Assembly: GCA_023213395.1 (NCBI GenBank)
Contig: CM041465.1
Span: forward strand, 85,629,741-85,693,740
Direction of reading: 5' to 3'
DNA length: 64,000 nt
Source of the DNA: Cycas panzhihuaensis
Lineage: Eukaryota; Cycadophyta
Made by a program: the position numbers and the translations under genes
Part shown: positions 46,541 to 57,644 of the stretch, piece after piece
How positions within the stretch are numbered: position 1 is the first letter of the stretch
Layout of the letters: each line of letters opens with the position of its first letter
Notes under the pieces: model-generated
What the model saw: the letters and a program-made list of their open reading frames with translations, nothing else
What the model was told of the DNA's origin: nothing
The model's database searches: none

Positions 46541-47278
46541 TGTTTCTTCTTCTGGTTCCTCCCGCGGAACCCGCGTTCCCGTATGCTCTTGGGAACCTTT
46601 GTCCTCCTACTTGGGCATCCTCCAACTAGGACGACGCTAGAGAGTATCGTTACTCCCCCTCCCGTGCTTGTGGTTTCCTTCGCATATTCCGCTATGCTCC
46701 CCTGTGGACGTGCATGTCGCCCTATCTTCTAACCTCACGCCTCTCGATCACCTCTCACGGTGGTTGCGTGTGCTCTAGTTAGGCGTATGGCCATACATAG
46801 AAGGAAACACATGCATATTACAACAAAATATTTACAACAAATGTCTACAACATATTTACAACATACAAAATATTCATTTACAAAATAAATCATACATGCT
46901 ACCTCTATCATACATGATACACACCATTTCATGAGGAGGCTTGTGCGGCGGCCCGTGCCCAAGTCTCTAGTTCTTTGGTTAGTTAGATGCGCTTGCCTTT
47001 GTTGGATGCCTGCTACTTCATATTACACCTTGGTAACGGGGGCATCCCGTTTCTTGCTGCCGGTTTGGTCGATGCTGGGCGACGCGTGGCGGCCCTACGT
47101 TGTCTAAATCGTCTGTCCCCTTGTCCGCAGCGTTCGCCCGACACTTGCCTACACCCTTGGATCACGTCTTTGCTCTTGATCGCTCTTATATATATATATG
47201 CATGTGCTACTCATGTTTCTTGATTGTCGACATTCGCCATCACATTACGCTTCGGCGGTGAGGCTCTGCGCGAGGCGA
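46541..47278 (+). other. Gypsy A-I 3'UTR
   Basis: 738 bp, near-identical to 28674-29419 and 54354-55093 apart from clustered small indels. No ORF of note. Confidence 0.55.
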
Positions 47279-49822
47279 TGTTCCGGCTATCGGGAATGGA
47301 CTCGACGCATCGACCTGAGGTTTGTGCAGGTATATGTTCTTACTTTCCTTACTTATGATTGCTAAGGTAATTTGGAGTAATTTGATTGACATACGCCTGC
47401 CTGCACGCATTTGCTTGACTGCTTGCTCATAATGCATGTGCCTAACGGCACCCTTCAGCCTATGACGACTCACAGCGGGGGCATCCATAAGCGGATGCGA
47501 CACCCCGTATGGCGTACAACCACCCACGACGTCTCCATGGTCTTTCGGGATGCTTTTGCCAAATTTATGCGTGTTACACACCGCTTTATGTTGCAAACCC
47601 TTCCTAAGCCTGGTTTAACCCTTAGTTAGGTCTCTTTGCACCATTTTGAGTACTTGCCCACTGCCTGGGCCTTCCCCCAGTTGATTTAATTCATGCTCGC
47701 CTTGTTCTTACCTTAAAAAGTGATTTTTATGACTTTTAGGTTGCATTTTCTCTTTTTTTTTTTCAGTTGCATCTGCAAGAAACTTAGCGGTACCACAAAG
47801 TTTGCAATGACACCGGTCGCGTCTGCGTAAACTTAGCGATCGCCAAGTTTACCGCTGAATCGCTTAAAATTTGAAAAGAAACACTGTGACGATGGCGCGA
47901 TTTTTCGCGGAACTGCCGTGTTCTAACAGTTGGAGGTGTCGAGGCCCCCAACGTTCACTTGCTTCACTCAAGACATAAAAACTCTTTTTCACTCATTTGC
48001 CTCGATTGAATGAATTTTCTACTCTACTTCACTCTCCTCTCAAGTTTTCTTCACAAAAGACAAGACAAACAAACAAGACAAGAGACACCTTTCAACACTG
48101 TGGGGCTGAGGCACCAAGGCTGCTATTCTCGGAGACACAGTGGCCATTCTTGCCCCCTCACGAGCTCCAATACAAGCACTCTTCCTCCTCACACATATTG
48201 AAGGCCTCCAAGAGGATTTTGCACCAAGAAAACCATTGCAAGGAACCATTCCCATCTCACTTTCTTGCATGAGGCTCCACCACTCCTCTCTCTTGCAAGG
48301 GACATGCTACATTGCTTCATAGGCATCTCTTGGACCGCTGCTCCAAGTTGCCAAGTGCTCATATGCACTCCTCCTTCATCATTTGAGGTATTTGGTGTCA
48401 TTTCTTTGGTGTTTTGCTTGTTTTTTTGTATTATTTCACTTGCAACTCTTTGCTTCCTTTTATATATGCACTTTCTTGGTTTCCCTTAGCCGGTTGATGC
48501 AAGGAACCATAGTATTTGTGGCTTATTAGAGTGTCACCGAGGATAGGCTTAGTTTCCCATTCTTTTCTTCCACTCACCCTTCTTCTCCCATCCTTCTCTT
48601 CGCCATTTCTTGGGCAAACCCGCATAAAGGGTTACCACGAGGGTTTGAGGGAGATGAGGCGGGTTCCGCCCCCATTGCCGTCCTACTCCCCAAGGGTTCC
48701 GTCCCTTTTCCTCTCCCTTTATTTCCGCTTTGCTTAAGAAGTAGGGCTAGAGAGGCTTTGAGAATCGGTTGAGTGTTTACCTTGGCATATGCTACCCGTT
48801 GCTCCATGATCGTTTTGTCGCGTGCTAGCATCGTTGCCCTCACATCCTGTGGAGGCCTCTCGTGGGTGAGTGAGCCATCCAGAGGCTATACTCAACCCCA
48901 TTTGGGGTGCGTTGTGGTATGTGACCTTGGCATGCTTATCGTGTGACTTTGCTTCTTTTATTGCATGTTAGCATTTAGCCATATCTTTTAACTTAGTTCG
49001 CTTTACTTGCAACATATATACATATATCTTTTGGCATCTCGTAGCCTCTCTTTCGAGAGGAAGGTATTCGCTTATTTGCTTGCGGAGGCGTTGGGACGAG
49101 GACGCATAAGGTCGACCCATCACGGTCGACACTTGCTTGGTACGTTTTCCCTTTGTGTATGCCGTTTGAGCTTTATTTTCTGTCATTTCGCTTTAGTTAG
49201 TGCTTATTTACTTCGGGAGGTAAGTGATCCCCATCACCGCTTGCAGCCGTCGCCGCATACGGGGAGGACGACGGGAGGAAGCGCAACTGCGGATCGGACA
49301 CTGCGTTTCAACCGCCGGATCCAGGTATTCTCCGCTCACCCTTCATACTCCTTTTTCTCGCTCTTACGTTTCTTTACGCTTGCTTTGGTAGTTAGAGAAA
49401 TATAAGGAAAAGGAAAAGAAATAACTATTTATTTTGTACTTGCTTTTTGCTCTACATTTGCTTTACGTGCGCTTTCTTTGCTACACCCTGCACACTATAG
49501 TGTCTGAGATTCTTTGACCGATCCCCCTTTAGCCGCTCTTGCGCATATCTTACCTGCGACACGTTTGGTTGGTTACCCCTTCGCCGCTTTCTCATTGCCT
49601 TGAGAAGTAGCGGCGAAGTTTCCTTTTCCCCTTCCCGCCATCCAAGGGTAGGAGGGTCTCGCCTGCACGGCCACAGGAAGCAACGGGCACCTTGCGATCC
49701 GTGCACTCGGCCCGGCCAAGACGGACGTCCGCGAGGTATGATCCTCGTTCTTTAGCCTATTAGCCCCGTGGTTTTGTGTCCTTCCCACAGGCGTTGGATC
49801 ATTGCCGTGGAGAGCGCTTTCA
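47279..49822 (+). repeat. Gypsy A LTR-2 (2544 bp), shared by A-I and A-II
   Basis: TGTTCC...CTTTCA. Putative TATA at 47974 and donor-like GAG|GTAAGT at 49220. It serves as 3' LTR of A-I and 5' LTR of A-II: only one LTR lies between the two internal regions. Confidence 0.9.
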
Positions 49823-50090
49823 GCGGCCGTCTTCGGGACTGCCAGTAAGGGAGCTAAATCCGCCTCCCCTTCTTGTTGGTGCTCTTGCCTTTAGGTAAGT
49901 CTGCGTTCCGTGGTCTTAGTTGGGTAAACCCCAACGTGTTTGCATTACCCTATTTCTCCTTTCGTCTCGTTCCTTCTAACGCTCGTAAGGGCGTTGCATG
50001 CGACGTTTCTCGCGTCGTTTGCGAGGCTTGCCGCCGCTGTTGGAAGACCGAGCGTCTTGTCCCGTTCTATCGTCGAATCCCGATTCGACC

Positions 50091-52360
50091 ATGGAAGGTT
50101 ATCCCTCCGATTGGGCTTACCGCCCCATGAGTTCGGGAACTCAGGAGTTCCTTCGTCTCTTAATCCGCCCATGAGGCGATGATTCCATATACTACCCGGA
50201 TGACCATTTCCACGGATGACTTTAGGCCTTCCGCCCAAGCGGATGATTCAGGCCCTCCCGAGACTCACCACTCTGGGCGAGCCTTATGAGGGACGCCCAA
50301 GGTCCCCTACTTTTGAAGTCCCTTCCACCTCGTATGGCTATGAGGATACCCCTCCGCCGACGCCCGAGGCGCTGGCGAGTATTTTCGGCGGCGCCGCCAA
50401 CCGCCTCCTCGATGGTTCAAGAGATCCCGCGCAATATGGCGTCCTTCGTCGCGCCCGCCATCTACAACGATCGGCGCTTCTACGCCAAGATAATGATTGT
50501 CTTGGGTCTACCCCGCCCAAGGCGAGTGTTGCGCTTGTCCCTAGTCGCGGTCCTACTTCCTCAGACCCGCCAGAGTGTGCCGCTCCCGCAACTCGGGTTA
50601 GCATACCTTGTCCTAACCAAACGCACGTGCCACCTCCGAACGTGGCACATGTTCCCTAGTAGGCTTCGGGGTCCGCTAGTGCCGCCATCGCTAGCCATGT
50701 AGGACCAGCCTCCTGGTATGTCCGAACCCGGTTGGTGGTCCTTCTCTTTACGTGCCCCGGGCTACGTCACAACCTTGGGGCGTGGCAAGGGAAACCACCT
50801 CCTGTCTATGGAGTGGACCCGTTGCACCCATATGGGGTCGCGCCACCTACGGTGGCCCATATGGGCAAACCCGGCCCCTCACCCCTCAAGCTTCCAGACG
50901 CCCAACATGACTCCTGTCACAAGACAAGGGAGCGCGCCTTTCCGTAACATCTACCCAGCACCCCTTCCCACAAGGGGTGTTTCCTCAAGGAGGGATGGGA
51001 CCGACACCCCATCCGTTCCTTTCGATTCTTGCGATCCTTTAGCCCAGGCAAGGACACGTCCGTCCGTGGACTATAGGTCGACGCCCGTCCGCTGAGGCGT
51101 TGAGGACTAACTTGCCGCCTCACCCTCCTGAAGTCCCCAAATTTGATGGGACTTCGTCGCAGGACCCAACCGAGCATGTGCGCAGCTTTTCCATGGCGTG
51201 CATTGACTATTGGGCCCACGCCCACATCTTGATGAAGCTCTTCCCGCTGATCCTTGCAGGCGACGCCTCAAGTGGTTCTACCGCTTTCCCCGCCCATTCG
51301 ATCTCCTCATTCCAGCAGCTAGTGGACGAGTTCGTCAACTATTTTGACGTAGCGCGCCCATTCGAGAGCGGAATGAAGGCGCTGTTGTCGCTCAAACAAG
51401 GCCACGATGAGATGAACCGTGACTTTGTGCGACGCCACGACCTCCTTCACTCCACCAAGGCCACATTGCCTGAGGAGTTGAAGAGGGATCTCTTTGTCAA
51501 TGCACTTCGTCCTGAGGTGCACGTGGAGGTCCTCAAGATGGGGGCAACCACGTGTGACTCCGCGATTTCGAGGTGTTTGGCGTTGGAGGCCATTGAGATC
51601 CAGGCTGGACTCAAGAAACCTCCCAAGCCCTCACAACGTCGTGAGGCGCCTCCCCAACAAGGAAGCCGAACCCTCGCGGCCTGCTAGGACCACCTCTCAT
51701 CCGACTGAGAGGACCCTAGATCCGCTTACCTCCGCCATTCGCTCATTCGAGTGCACGATGAAGGAGCTTAAGCTCCAGCCTCCTTCGTCGCCTACCTCCC
51801 ATAGACACATCCCAGACTTCCGTGCGATGCCCCCAAAGGGGGCAACACCCAACCTTCTCAAGCAAGGAGGATCGATCCTCCCCTTGAGAAGAGGTGGTGT
51901 TCCATCCACGGGGAGTGTTTCCATGACGATGCGCGTTGCCGGGCACAACACCCACGCCGACTGCCCCCAGCGAGCATCGAGACCTAACCTCGATCAGCCT
52001 GTTCATAGAGACCCGTTCCCCAAACATGGGGAACGTGGTCGTGATGTTCAACAAAGATACAGTCAGAATCGGGATAGGTCCCTCGATTCTCACCCCTCGC
52101 ATGGTAGAGGGAAGGGTGTGCGAAGGTCATCTTCCCCTTCGCGCCTCGACCGTCGTGCTCCTTCGCCTTCACGATCCCGCTACAAGGGAAAGAAGGTTGT
52201 CCAATTGCTTGAGACCACTCCGTTATATGCCTTAACCCGGTCCCAAGCTGCTAAAGAGGCAGCCGGTGCCTCTTCATCCACATCTCACCTTGATCCTCCT
52301 CCGGAAGCTATTCCTCCGGAGATTCCGGCTTCCCAAGACTATTCCGTCACCCGGTAGATT
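50091..52360 (+). pseudogene. Gypsy A-II gag
   Basis: Starts at ATG 50091 (MEGYPSDWAY). Capsid coding is at 51100-51687, with PEVPKFDGTSSQDPTEHVRS, HSISSFQQLVDEFVNYF and ELKRDLFVNALRPEV. The zinc knuckle C-x2-H-x4-H-x4-C (CSIHGECFHDDARC) is intact in sequence at 51898-51939 but in a shifted frame. This C-x2-H variant is the form found in Tat/Ogre-like Gags. A long open stretch, 51494-52357, covers the Ser/Arg-rich tail (GVRRSSSPSR, APSPSRSRYKGKK). Small indels break the full frame. Confidence 0.85.
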
Positions 52361-52449
52361 CGACTTTAGAAGGGCGCTACCCAACCCATGAGGAAGGTAA
52401 GCCCTTTCTATCGCTGGCCAGCTCTACACCGCCGCCATGGAATGTCCTG

Positions 52450-53183
52450 ATGGACGTCTTGAGAAGCTGCCCTGAGCAACGTGCTCTTCTTCTTGAAGCT
52501 CTTGGCCAACAAGACGCTTCCATCCATGCGATAGGTGCTACCTCCCATGGGCCACCTGTCATCTCCTTTGATCCTAGAGATCTCCCATCTCCCAGCAAGC
52601 GGGAGAAGCTTTTGCATTACCCATTCGTCATTACCATTGACACTCCTGATTGTATCGTAAAGAGGACCATTGTAGATAATGGCTCCTCGGTTAATGCTAT
52701 GCCTGTGCGTATGCTCAAGGAGCCAGCATAGTAGCTCTTAGTCTGTCCTTGAAATGCCAAGGGTATGATGGGATCGAGAAGTCCCTCCGGGGCGATCTCC
52801 TTTCCCTCACCTTAGGAGGGAAAACCGCTTCACGGGTTGCTGTACTCGACGTCGATGTGGAGTACAACCTCTTGTTGGGCCGACCATGGCTCGACCAGAT
52901 GGGAGCAATCTGCTCCACACAATGGGGGCAACTTAAATTTGTCCATGAAGGACAAGTTAAAGTTGTCGCCCGTGAGCCTATGCCGTCTCACACCTCCCAT
53001 CCAGCCTGCCAGGCTGTTTTCGATGATGAAGATAGCGATCCTGAGGAGGTTACTCCTTCTGTGGGACCTTTGTTTCAGGAGATCGACCTTCATCAGTCGA
53101 GCCCTATGCCATGTCATGAGCCAAACCTAGTTAGGTTTGCCCCTATTGGCGAGGTGGTTACTGCATTTAGCCGCCATGAGTGA
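52450..53183 (+). pseudogene. Gypsy A-II retropepsin
   Basis: Two open pieces. 52450-52731 carries FVITIDTPDC and the active site IVDNGSSVNAMP (Asp codon at 52675-52677). 52749-53183 carries LTLGGKTASRVAVLDVDVEY, NLLLGRPWLDQ, QLKFVHEGQVKVV and the C-terminal LVRFAPIGEVVTAF. A frame change at about 52732-52748 separates them. It ends HE-TGA at 53183, overlapping ATG 53176. This is the best-preserved protease in the window. Confidence 0.85.
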
Positions 53184-53606
53184 TTCTGATTCGGATAGCG
53201 AGGGTTACGGGCCCTCTCCTCGACGTGTCACCACGGTTTCATGAGACCAGGGAATATCTCGGCGATATTCCGCTCTTCCTCATTCTACGGTGGCTCGAGC
53301 CACCGGGTCCTAAACCACCATTTATTTTACCTTCTCGACCTCCGGCGGTTTCACGAGGCGCCCACGCCGGCGAGCCACTCAGAGGCGCTTCTTCTTCACG
53401 CCTAGATCCTTACCTGACTAAAGCCACTCTTACTGTGATGCAACCTTGCCACGCGATCCGTCAGGTGCGAGGTTCGCTGCACTCATCCGTTCCGACCATA
53501 GCAAGTTTCTTGGTAGACCTAGCGACACCGCCCTACTCTTCACTGCCTCCTACCTGCGTGTGACTACCCCTACCTTTATGGGGCCTAGGCACACCTCTTC
53601 CTCTCC
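53176..53606 (+). other. A-II post-protease acidic ORF start and spacer
   Basis: ATG 53176 (in ATGAGTGA) opens MSDSDSDSEGYGPSPRR and stops after 22 codons, where bases present in the A-I copy are missing. The remainder is readable only in pieces. Confidence 0.4.
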
Positions 53607-54353
53607 TCTTGCTCAAACGAGCCTAAACTACCATTTTAGATTGTTCCCATTCCTCCCAACCACGGGTGGAATGGCAGTTTATGATGGATTCTTGCTCAAA
53701 CGAGCCTAAACTACCATTTTAGATTGTTCCCATTCCTCCCAACCACGGGTGGAATGGCAATTTAAGATGGATTCTTGCTCAAACGAGCCTAAACTACCAT
53801 TTTAGATTGTTCCCATTCCTCCCAACCACGGGTGGAATGGCAATTTAAGATGGATTCTTGCTCAAACGAGCCTAAACTACCATTTTAAATTGTTCCCATT
53901 CCTCCCAACCACGGGTGGAATGGCAATTTAAGATGGATTCTTTCAAACGAGCCTAAACTACCATTTTAAATTGTTTCCATTCCTCCCAACCACGGGTTGA
54001 ATGGCAATTTAAGATGGATTCTTACTCAAACGAGCCTAAACTACCATTTTAGATTGTTCCCATTCCTCCCAACCACGGGTGGAATGGCAATTTAAGATGG
54101 ATTCTTGCTCAAACGAGCCTAAACTACCATTTTAGATTGTTCCCATTCCTCCCAACCACGGTGGAATGGCAATTTAAGATGGATCCTTGCTCAAACGAGC
54201 CTAAACTACCATTTTAAATTGTTCCCATTCCTCCCAACCACGTGGAATGGCAATTTAAGATGGATTCTTGCTTCAAACGAGCCTAAACTACCATTTTAAA
54301 TTGTTCCCATTCCTCCCAACCACGGGTGGAATGGCAATTTAAGATGGATTCTT
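53607..54353 (+). repeat. Hairpin repeat array 4 (9 copies, ~83 bp) of A-II
   Basis: Copies near 53616, 53701, 53784, 53868, 53949, 54031, 54114, 54198 and 54279. Diagnostic variants occur in the same order as in array 1: copy 5 TTTCC with GGGTTG, copy 6 preceded by TTACTC, copy 8 preceded by GGATCC. The two arrays therefore share one origin by block duplication. Confidence 0.95.
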
Positions 54354-55093
54354 GTTTCTTCTTACGGTTCCTCCTCGGAACCCGCTCCGTGATGCTCTTG
54401 GGAACCTTTGTCCTCCTACTTGGGCATCCTCCAACTAGGACGACGCTTAGAGAGTATCACTTCCCCTCCCGTGCTTGTGGTTTCCTTCAGATATTCCGCT
54501 ATGCTCCCACAGGACGTGCATGTCGCCTATCTTCTAACCTCACGCCTCGATCACCTCTCTGTTTTACGGTGGTTGCGTGTGCTCTAGTTAGGCGTATGGC
54601 CATACATAGAAGGAAACACATGCATATTACAACAAAATATTTACAACAAATGTCTACAACATATTTACAACATACAAAATATTCATTTACAAAATAAATC
54701 ATACATGCTACCTCTATCATACATGATACACACCATTTCATGTGGAGGCTTGTCTGGCCAGCCCGTGCCCAAGTCTCTAGTTGTTGTTAGTTAGATGCGC
54801 TTGCCTGCTTTGGGATGCCCCGCTACTTCATATTACACCTTGGTAACGGGGCATCCTGCTTATCGCTACTTCGGGCCAGTCGATGCCTGGACGACGCCGT
54901 GGCGGCCCCCTACGTTGTCCTCGCCTCTGTCCCCTTGTCCACGCTGCCCGCCACGACACTTGCCTACACCCTTGATCACGTGGTCGCTCTTGATCGCTCT
55001 TATATATATATATGCATGTGCTACTCATGTTTCTTGATTGTCGATTCGCCATCACATTACGCCTCGAAAGCAAAGGAGGCTCACGCCAAGGCG
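54354..55093 (+). other. Gypsy A-II 3'UTR
   Basis: 740 bp. A purine-rich AAAGCAAAGGAGG (55067-55079) lies 14 bp before LTR-3 and is the nearest thing to a polypurine tract. Confidence 0.5.
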
Positions 55094-57644
55094 TGTTTCC
55101 GGCTATCGGGAATGGACTCGGGACGCATCGACACAGGTTTGTGCAGGTATATGTTCTTACTTTGCTTACTTATGATTGCTAAGGTAATTTGGAATAATTT
55201 GATTGACATACGCCTGCCTGCACTCATTTGCTTGACTGCTTGCTCATAATGCATGTGCCTAACGGCACCCTTCAGCCTATGACGACTCACAGCGGGGGCA
55301 TCCATAAGCGGATGCGACACCCCGTATGGCGTATACCCTCACACGACGCCACCATGGTCTTTCGGGATGCTTTTGCCAGCCTGTTTATGCGTGTTACCGC
55401 GTGCCGCTTATGTTGCAAACCCTTTCTAAGCCTGGTTTAACCCTTAGTTAGGTCTCTTTGCACCATTTTGAGTACTTGCCCACTGCCTGGGCCCTCCCCC
55501 AGTTGATTTAATTCATGCTCAGCCCTTGTTCTTACCTTAAAAAGCTGATTTTTATGACTTCCAGGTTGCATTTTCTCTTTTTCAATTTGCATCACCGCAA
55601 ACTTAGCGGCACAAAGTTTGCCTGGTACCACAAGGCATCATGTAAACTTAGCGCACTGCCAAGTTTACCGCATCGCTTAAAATTTGAAAAGAAACACGCG
55701 ATGCTGCGATTTTTCATGAACTGCCAGTGGCTCTAACGGTTGGAGGCGCCCGAGGCCCCCCAACGTTCACTTGCTTCACTCAAGACATAAAAACTCTTTT
55801 TTCACTCATTTGCCTCAGGATTGAATGAATTTTTCTACTCTCTACTTCACTCTCCTCTCAAGTTTTCTTCACAAAAGACAAGACAAACAAACAAGACAAG
55901 AGACACCTTTCAAATTGTGGGATCTGAGGCACCAAGGGTCGCTATTCTCGGAGACACAGTGGCCATTTGCACGCTCACAGAGCTCCAATACAAGCACTCT
56001 TCCTCCTCACACATATTGAAGGCCTCCAAGAGGATTTTGCACCAAGAAAACCATTGCAAGGAACCATTCCCATCTCACTTTCTTGCATGAGGCTCCACCA
56101 CTCCTCTCTCTTGCAAGGGACATGCTACATTGCTTCATAGGCATCTCTTGGACCGCTCCAAGTTGCCAAGTGCTCATATGCACTCCTCCTTCATCATTTG
56201 AGGTATTTGGTGTCATTTCTTTGGTGTTTTTGCTTGTTTTTGTATTATTTCACTTGCAACTCTTTGCTTCCTTTTATATATGCACTTTCTTGGTTTCCCT
56301 TAGCTAGGTTGATGCAAGGAACCATAGTATTTGTGGCTTATTAGAGTGTCACCCGAGGATAGGCTTAGTTTCCCATTCTTTTCTTCCACTCACCCTTCTT
56401 CTCCCATCCTTCTCTTTCGCCATTTCTTGGGCAAACCCAAGCATAAAGGGTTACACGAGGGTTTGAGGGAGATGAGGCGGGGTTCCGCCCCCATTGCCGC
56501 CCTACTCCCCAAGGGTTCCGCCCCTTTCCTCTCCCCTTTATTTCCGCTTTTGCTTAAGAAGTAGGGCTAGAGAGGCTTGGAGAATCGGTTGAGTGTTTAC
56601 CTTGGCATATGCTACCCGTTGCTCCATGATCTTTTGTCGCGTGCTAGCATCGCTTTCCTCACATCCTGTGGAGACCTCTCGTGGGTGAGTTAGCCATCCC
56701 GAGGCTATACTCAACCCCATTTGGGGTGCGTTGTGGTATGTGACCTTGGCATGCTTATCGTGTGACTTTGCTTCTTTTATTGCATGTTAGCATTTAGCCA
56801 TATCTTTTAACTTAGTTCGCTTTACTTGCAACATATATACATATATCTTTTGGCATCTCGTAGCCTCTCTTTCGAGAGGAAGGTATTCCGCTTATTTGCT
56901 TGGCAGGAGCGTCGACGAGGGGACGATAAGGTCGACCCATCACGGCCGACACTTGCTTGGCACGCTTTTCCTTTGTGTATGCCGTTTCGAGCTTTATTTT
57001 CCGTCATTTCGCTTTAGTTAGTGCTTATTTGCTTTGGGAGGTAAGTGATCCCCATCACCGCTTGCAACCGACGTCGCATACGAGGAGGACGACGGAGGAA
57101 GCGCAACTGGACGGACACTGCGTTCAAATCAACCGCCGGATCCGTGTATTCTCCGCTCACCCTTCATACTCCTTTTTCTCGCTCTTACGTTTCTTTACGC
57201 TTGCTTTGGTAGTTAGAGAAATATAAGGAAAAGGAAAAGAAATAACTATTTATTTTGTACTTGCTTTTTGCTCTACATTTGCTTTACGCGCTTTCTTTGC
57301 TACACCTCGCACACTATAGTGTCTCGAGATTCTTTGACCGATCCCCTTTAGCCGCTCTTGCATATCTTACCTGCGACACGCTTGGTTGGTTACCCCTTCG
57401 CCGCTTTCTCATTGCCTTGAGAAGTAGCGGCGCGCGAGTTTCTTTTTCCCTTCCCGGCCATCCGAAGGGTAGGAGGGTCTCGCCTTGCACGGCGACCGAA
57501 GCAACCAGTGCACCTTGCGATCCGTGCCAGCCTCCGGCCAAGACGGACGTCCCGCGAGGTATGATCCTCGTTCTTTAGCCTGTTAGCCCTGTGGTTATGT
57601 GCCCTTCCCGCTAGGCGTTGGATCATTGCCCGTGGAGAGCGTTT
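55094..57644 (+). repeat. Gypsy A LTR-3 (2551 bp)
   Basis: TGTTTCC...GAGCGTTT. Putative TATA at 55786 and donor-like GAG|GTAAGT at 57041. It ends exactly where other LTR copies end, except that the final CA is not seen, and then abuts minus-strand RT of element C. This is the right end of the A insertion. Confidence 0.9.

Larger units (their letters stand above)
49823..55093 (+). mobile_element. Gypsy A-II internal region (gag-pro, hairpin array, 3'UTR; no pol)
   Basis: 5.27 kb between LTR-2 and LTR-3, the same size as the A-I internal region once B is removed (about 2.1 + 3.2 kb). It has gag, protease, the overlapping short ORF, nine hairpin repeats and a 3'UTR. No RT, RNase H or integrase motif is readable on either strand, so it is a gag-pro-only non-autonomous element. 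Confidence 0.9.
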
